From an uncultured Oscillochloris sp. (GTDB taxonomy: Bacteria > Chloroflexota > Chloroflexia > Chloroflexales > Chloroflexaceae): a stretch of DNA of 7,019 nt. The stretch spans positions 1-7,019 of the forward strand of contig CAIRFY010000461.1 in NCBI GenBank assembly GCA_903877945.1, given 5' to 3'. Position numbers and translations under genes: made by a program. The notes under the pieces were generated by a model. The model had not been told where the DNA came from and searched no databases. It saw only the letters and a program-made list of their open reading frames with translations. Below, piece after piece: positions 5,672 through 7,019 of the stretch (the stretch's first letter is position 1; the number at the start of each line of letters is the position of its first letter).

Positions 5672-5905
5672 GGGTGGCACCGAACAAGGCAACTTTTGCT
5701 GACAAGGTTTCAGGTGCCAGGTTTCAGCTTTACCGTGTGGCGATGAGGCGAGGATGCGACGAGGCGATGCTATCGCATCCTCGCGTCCTCGCGTCCCCGC
5801 CAAACTGTCAAGCTGTTCTGAACCATGTCTATATGCAAGTATTGGCAGATCCACGGCGATGCGGTGCCAGTGACGTTGCACTAGCCCTGCAGGTGCGCTC
5901 ATCAC
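5672..5905. other. Non-coding spacer, no gene seen
   Basis: Between the palindrome cluster and the promoter of the hydrolase gene I see no coding region with a ribosome binding site or recognisable product on either strand. The stretch contains a direct repeat AGGTTTCAG (5705-5713 and 5719-5727) and the inverted repeat at 5748-5784; the remainder, about 5785-5905, shows nothing I can name. Confidence 0.6.
5748..5784. repeat. 12-bp inverted repeat in the intergenic spacer
   Basis: GCGAGGATGCGA (5748-5759) and its exact reverse complement TCGCATCCTCGC (5773-5784) are separated by 13 bases that themselves contain GAGGCGATGC, a near-copy of the arm. No T-tract follows on either strand. It is probably another dispersed repeat; a regulatory role for the downstream gene is possible but unsupported. 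Confidence 0.75.
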
Positions 5906-5908
5906 ATG

Positions 5909-5937
5909 TTGCGGCCTCAGGTCTGCGCTGTTATGAT
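5909..5937 (+). promoter_or_regulatory. Candidate promoter of the MBL-fold hydrolase gene
   Basis: TATGAT (5932-5937) matches five of six bases of the -10 consensus and lies exactly 17 bases after TTGCGG (5909-5914), a half-matching -35. Transcription would start near 5944, giving a leader of about 80 bases. It overlaps the start of the longest possible reading frame (from 5906), which argues for translation beginning at 6026. Confidence 0.5.
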
Positions 5938-6013
5938 GGGGTACAGGCTCTCAGGCGCAGTCGTCCTGCGACAAACCACCATGCGTCGCCCCTACCGCGA
6001 TCCGCGATACTAT

Positions 6014-6018
6014 GGAGA
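6014..6018 (+). promoter_or_regulatory. Ribosome binding site GGAGA deciding the hydrolase start
   Basis: GGAGA lies seven bases before the ATG at 6026. The upstream ATG at 5906 has no comparable site and sits just before the candidate promoter, so 6026 is preferred. Confidence 0.7.
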
Positions 6019-6025
6019 TAGATCA

Positions 6026-6943
6026 ATGACCACCCCTACACCCGATGGTGTTATCACCATTGATGATATGCACCTGGGCCATCCACAGGTGATCGCCACG
6101 TACCTGCTGACCGGCGATGAGCCAGCCCTGGTGGATCCCGGCCCGGACAGCACGCTGCCCGCCCTAGAGGCCGGGCTGGCCGCCCACGGCATGGGCCTGG
6201 GCGACATCCGCAGTATTCTGCTTACCCATATTCACCTCGACCACGCTGGGGCCACTGGTAGTATTATTGCCCGCAATCCCCATGTCAAGATCTATGTGCA
6301 TACAATCGGTGCCCCGCATATTATTGATCCCTCGCGCCTGCTCAAGAGCGCCAATCAGCTCTACGGCGAGATGATGGGTACTCTGTGGGGTCAGACCGTC
6401 CCGGTGCCGAGCGAGTCGGTTATCACCCTGGAGGGCGGCGAGATGCTGGATCTCGGCGGGCGCACCATCCACGTCTTCGATGCGCCCGGCCACGCCAAGC
6501 ACCACGTGATCTACCTTGACCAGCAGAGCGGCGGAGCCTTTATTGGCGATAACGGCGGCGTGCGGCTGCCGGAACTACCCTTCGCCCGCCCGGCTACCCC
6601 GCCACCCGACATCGACCTGGAGGCGTGGGACGGCACCCTGCTCATGCTCGATGAGCTGATGCCAAGCTGGCTGATGCTGACCCACTTCGGGGCCTACGCG
6701 GATGTGGAATCACATATTACCGACTACCGCGCACGCCTGGCCCACTGGGGCGAGTATGTGCGGAAAGGCATGGAGAGCGGCGCGTCCGAGGCAGAGCAGT
6801 TGGCCGCCCTAGAGCGGCTGGTCTCCCAAGAGTCCGCTGGCCTCTCGCAAGAGGTACAGGACGCCCTGTTCCAGCAGACGGGTGCCCTCTCCAGCAGTTG
6901 GCATGGGCTGGTTCGCTACTGGCGGAAGCGCGCATCCGCCTAA
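6026..6943 (+). CDS. Metallo-beta-lactamase-fold hydrolase (glyoxalase II-like)
   Basis: A probable zinc- or iron-dependent hydrolase of the MBL superfamily; the substrate cannot be told from sequence. The 305-residue protein shows the metal-binding set in order: HIHLDH at 68-73 (H68, H70, D72, H73), H156 in DAPGHAKHH (152-160), D175 in IGDNGG, and H220 in LTHFG. An early strand-turn DPGPD (38-42) is also typical. All expected ligands are present, so it should be active. After residue 220 comes a helical C-terminal region (about 225-305) that resembles extensions of other hydrolytic MBL proteins rather than the CMF/beta-CASP nucleases. No signal peptide or membrane helix is seen, so it should be cytoplasmic. 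The longer frame from 5906 adds 40 low-complexity residues without a ribosome binding site. It stands alone on the plus strand with no functional link to suf or the cyclase. Confidence 0.9.
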   Translation: MTTPTPDGVITIDDMHLGHPQVIATYLLTGDEPALVDPGPDSTLPALEAGLAAHGMGLGDIRSILLTHIHLDHAGATGSIIARNPHVKIYVHTIGAPHIIDPSRLLKSANQLYGEMMGTLWGQTVPVPSESVITLEGGEMLDLGGRTIHVFDAPGHAKHHVIYLDQQSGGAFIGDNGGVRLPELPFARPATPPPDIDLEAWDGTLLMLDELMPSWLMLTHFGAYADVESHITDYRARLAHWGEYVRKGMESGASEAEQLAALERLVSQESAGLSQEVQDALFQQTGALSSSWHGLVRYWRKRASA

Positions 6944-6944
6944 T

Positions 6945-6958
6945 ACTACAGTTGTAGT
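6945..6958. promoter_or_regulatory. Palindrome with TACAnnTGTA core, BlaI/CopY-type operator candidate
   Basis: ACTACA-GT-TGTAGT is a perfect inverted repeat starting two bases after the hydrolase stop codon. Its core TACAnnTGTA is the form recognised by CopY and, closely, by BlaI/MecI repressors. It could serve a gene past the right edge. No regulator of this family is in the window, so the call rests on the motif only. Confidence 0.4.
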
Positions 6959-6966
6959 TTGAATCA

Positions 6967-7019
6967 CCCCCCCTAGCCCCCCCGCACGCGGGGGGGAACA
7001 ATGCATTGGTTCCCCCCCC
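6967..7019. repeat. C-run / G-run / C-run palindromic element
   Basis: Seven C (6967-6973), seven C plus GC (6977-6985), GC plus seven G (6988-6996), AAC, and then GTT plus a C run reaching the window edge. The G run can pair with the upstream C run (9-bp stem, minimal loop) or with the downstream one (GGGGGGGAAC 6990-6999 with GTTCCCCCCC 7009-7018, 9-base loop containing AATGCATT). The element is cut by the edge. It looks like a dispersed Chloroflexota-style repeat and may end the hydrolase transcript, but lacks a T-tract. Confidence 0.75.

Noticed and set aside
5660..5905. 81-codon minus-strand and 115-codon plus-strand frames in the spacer
   Set aside because: They run through inverted and direct repeats, overlap each other, and match no family I recognise.
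5906..6025. Longer hydrolase frame starting at 5906 (40 extra residues)
   Set aside because: No ribosome binding site, overlaps a candidate promoter, and the added residues resemble no MBL N-terminus; the ATG at 6026 has GGAGA at seven bases.

Overview
The window reads as a piece of a filamentous anoxygenic phototroph-like Chloroflexota genome (order Chloroflexales is my best guess). The guess rests on the high-GC suf genes, SufCDS proteins of bacterial housekeeping type, and many GC-rich palindromic or short tandem repeats between genes, a style I associate with that group. No 16S or marker phylogeny is available here, so the assignment is an inference.

Layout. Positions 1-3299 hold an iron-sulfur cluster assembly (SUF) locus on the minus strand, read right to left: a SufR-type winged-helix repressor (about 3296-2631), the ABC ATPase sufC (2461-1682), the scaffold protein sufD (1635-424), and the N-terminal 111 codons of the cysteine desulfurase sufS, cut by the left edge (335-3). 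No sufB is in view; the order C-D-S resembles the Firmicute sufCDSUB order, so sufU/sufB could lie past the left edge. Each intergenic gap in the cluster carries a repeat: an 18-bp-arm inverted repeat between sufR and sufC, a 9-bp GC hairpin between sufC and sufD, and a heptamer tandem array with an inverted counterpart between sufD and sufS. sufR has a good sigma-70-like promoter (TTGACA, 17 nt, TAGACT) with overlapping palindromes on the -10 box, which fits autorepression by the Fe-S sensing regulator.

Positions 3376-5398 (minus) hold a stand-alone signalling gene: a 654-aa membrane protein with about seven transmembrane helices, two PAS domains and a GGDEF domain with intact active site and intact RxxD inhibitory site, so it is a likely active diguanylate cyclase. 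It ends in a clear rho-independent terminator, separating it from sufR. Its GC content looks lower than that of the suf genes.

Positions 5399-6025 contain no convincing protein gene. They hold a cluster of small dispersed-type palindromes, a 12-bp inverted repeat, and divergent candidate promoters for the cyclase gene (minus) and for the next gene (plus). Positions 6026-6943 (plus) encode a 305-aa metallo-beta-lactamase-fold hydrolase with a full HxHxDH metal-binding set. The last 75 bases hold a palindrome with the core of a BlaI/CopY-type operator and a C-run/G-run/C-run element able to form two mutually exclusive hairpins.

I do not see a convincing undescribed multi-gene system. The most interesting points are the repeats invading the suf operon (including one that sits where the sufS ribosome binding site should be), the three-cysteine SufR, and the palindromes at the sufR promoter and at the right edge.
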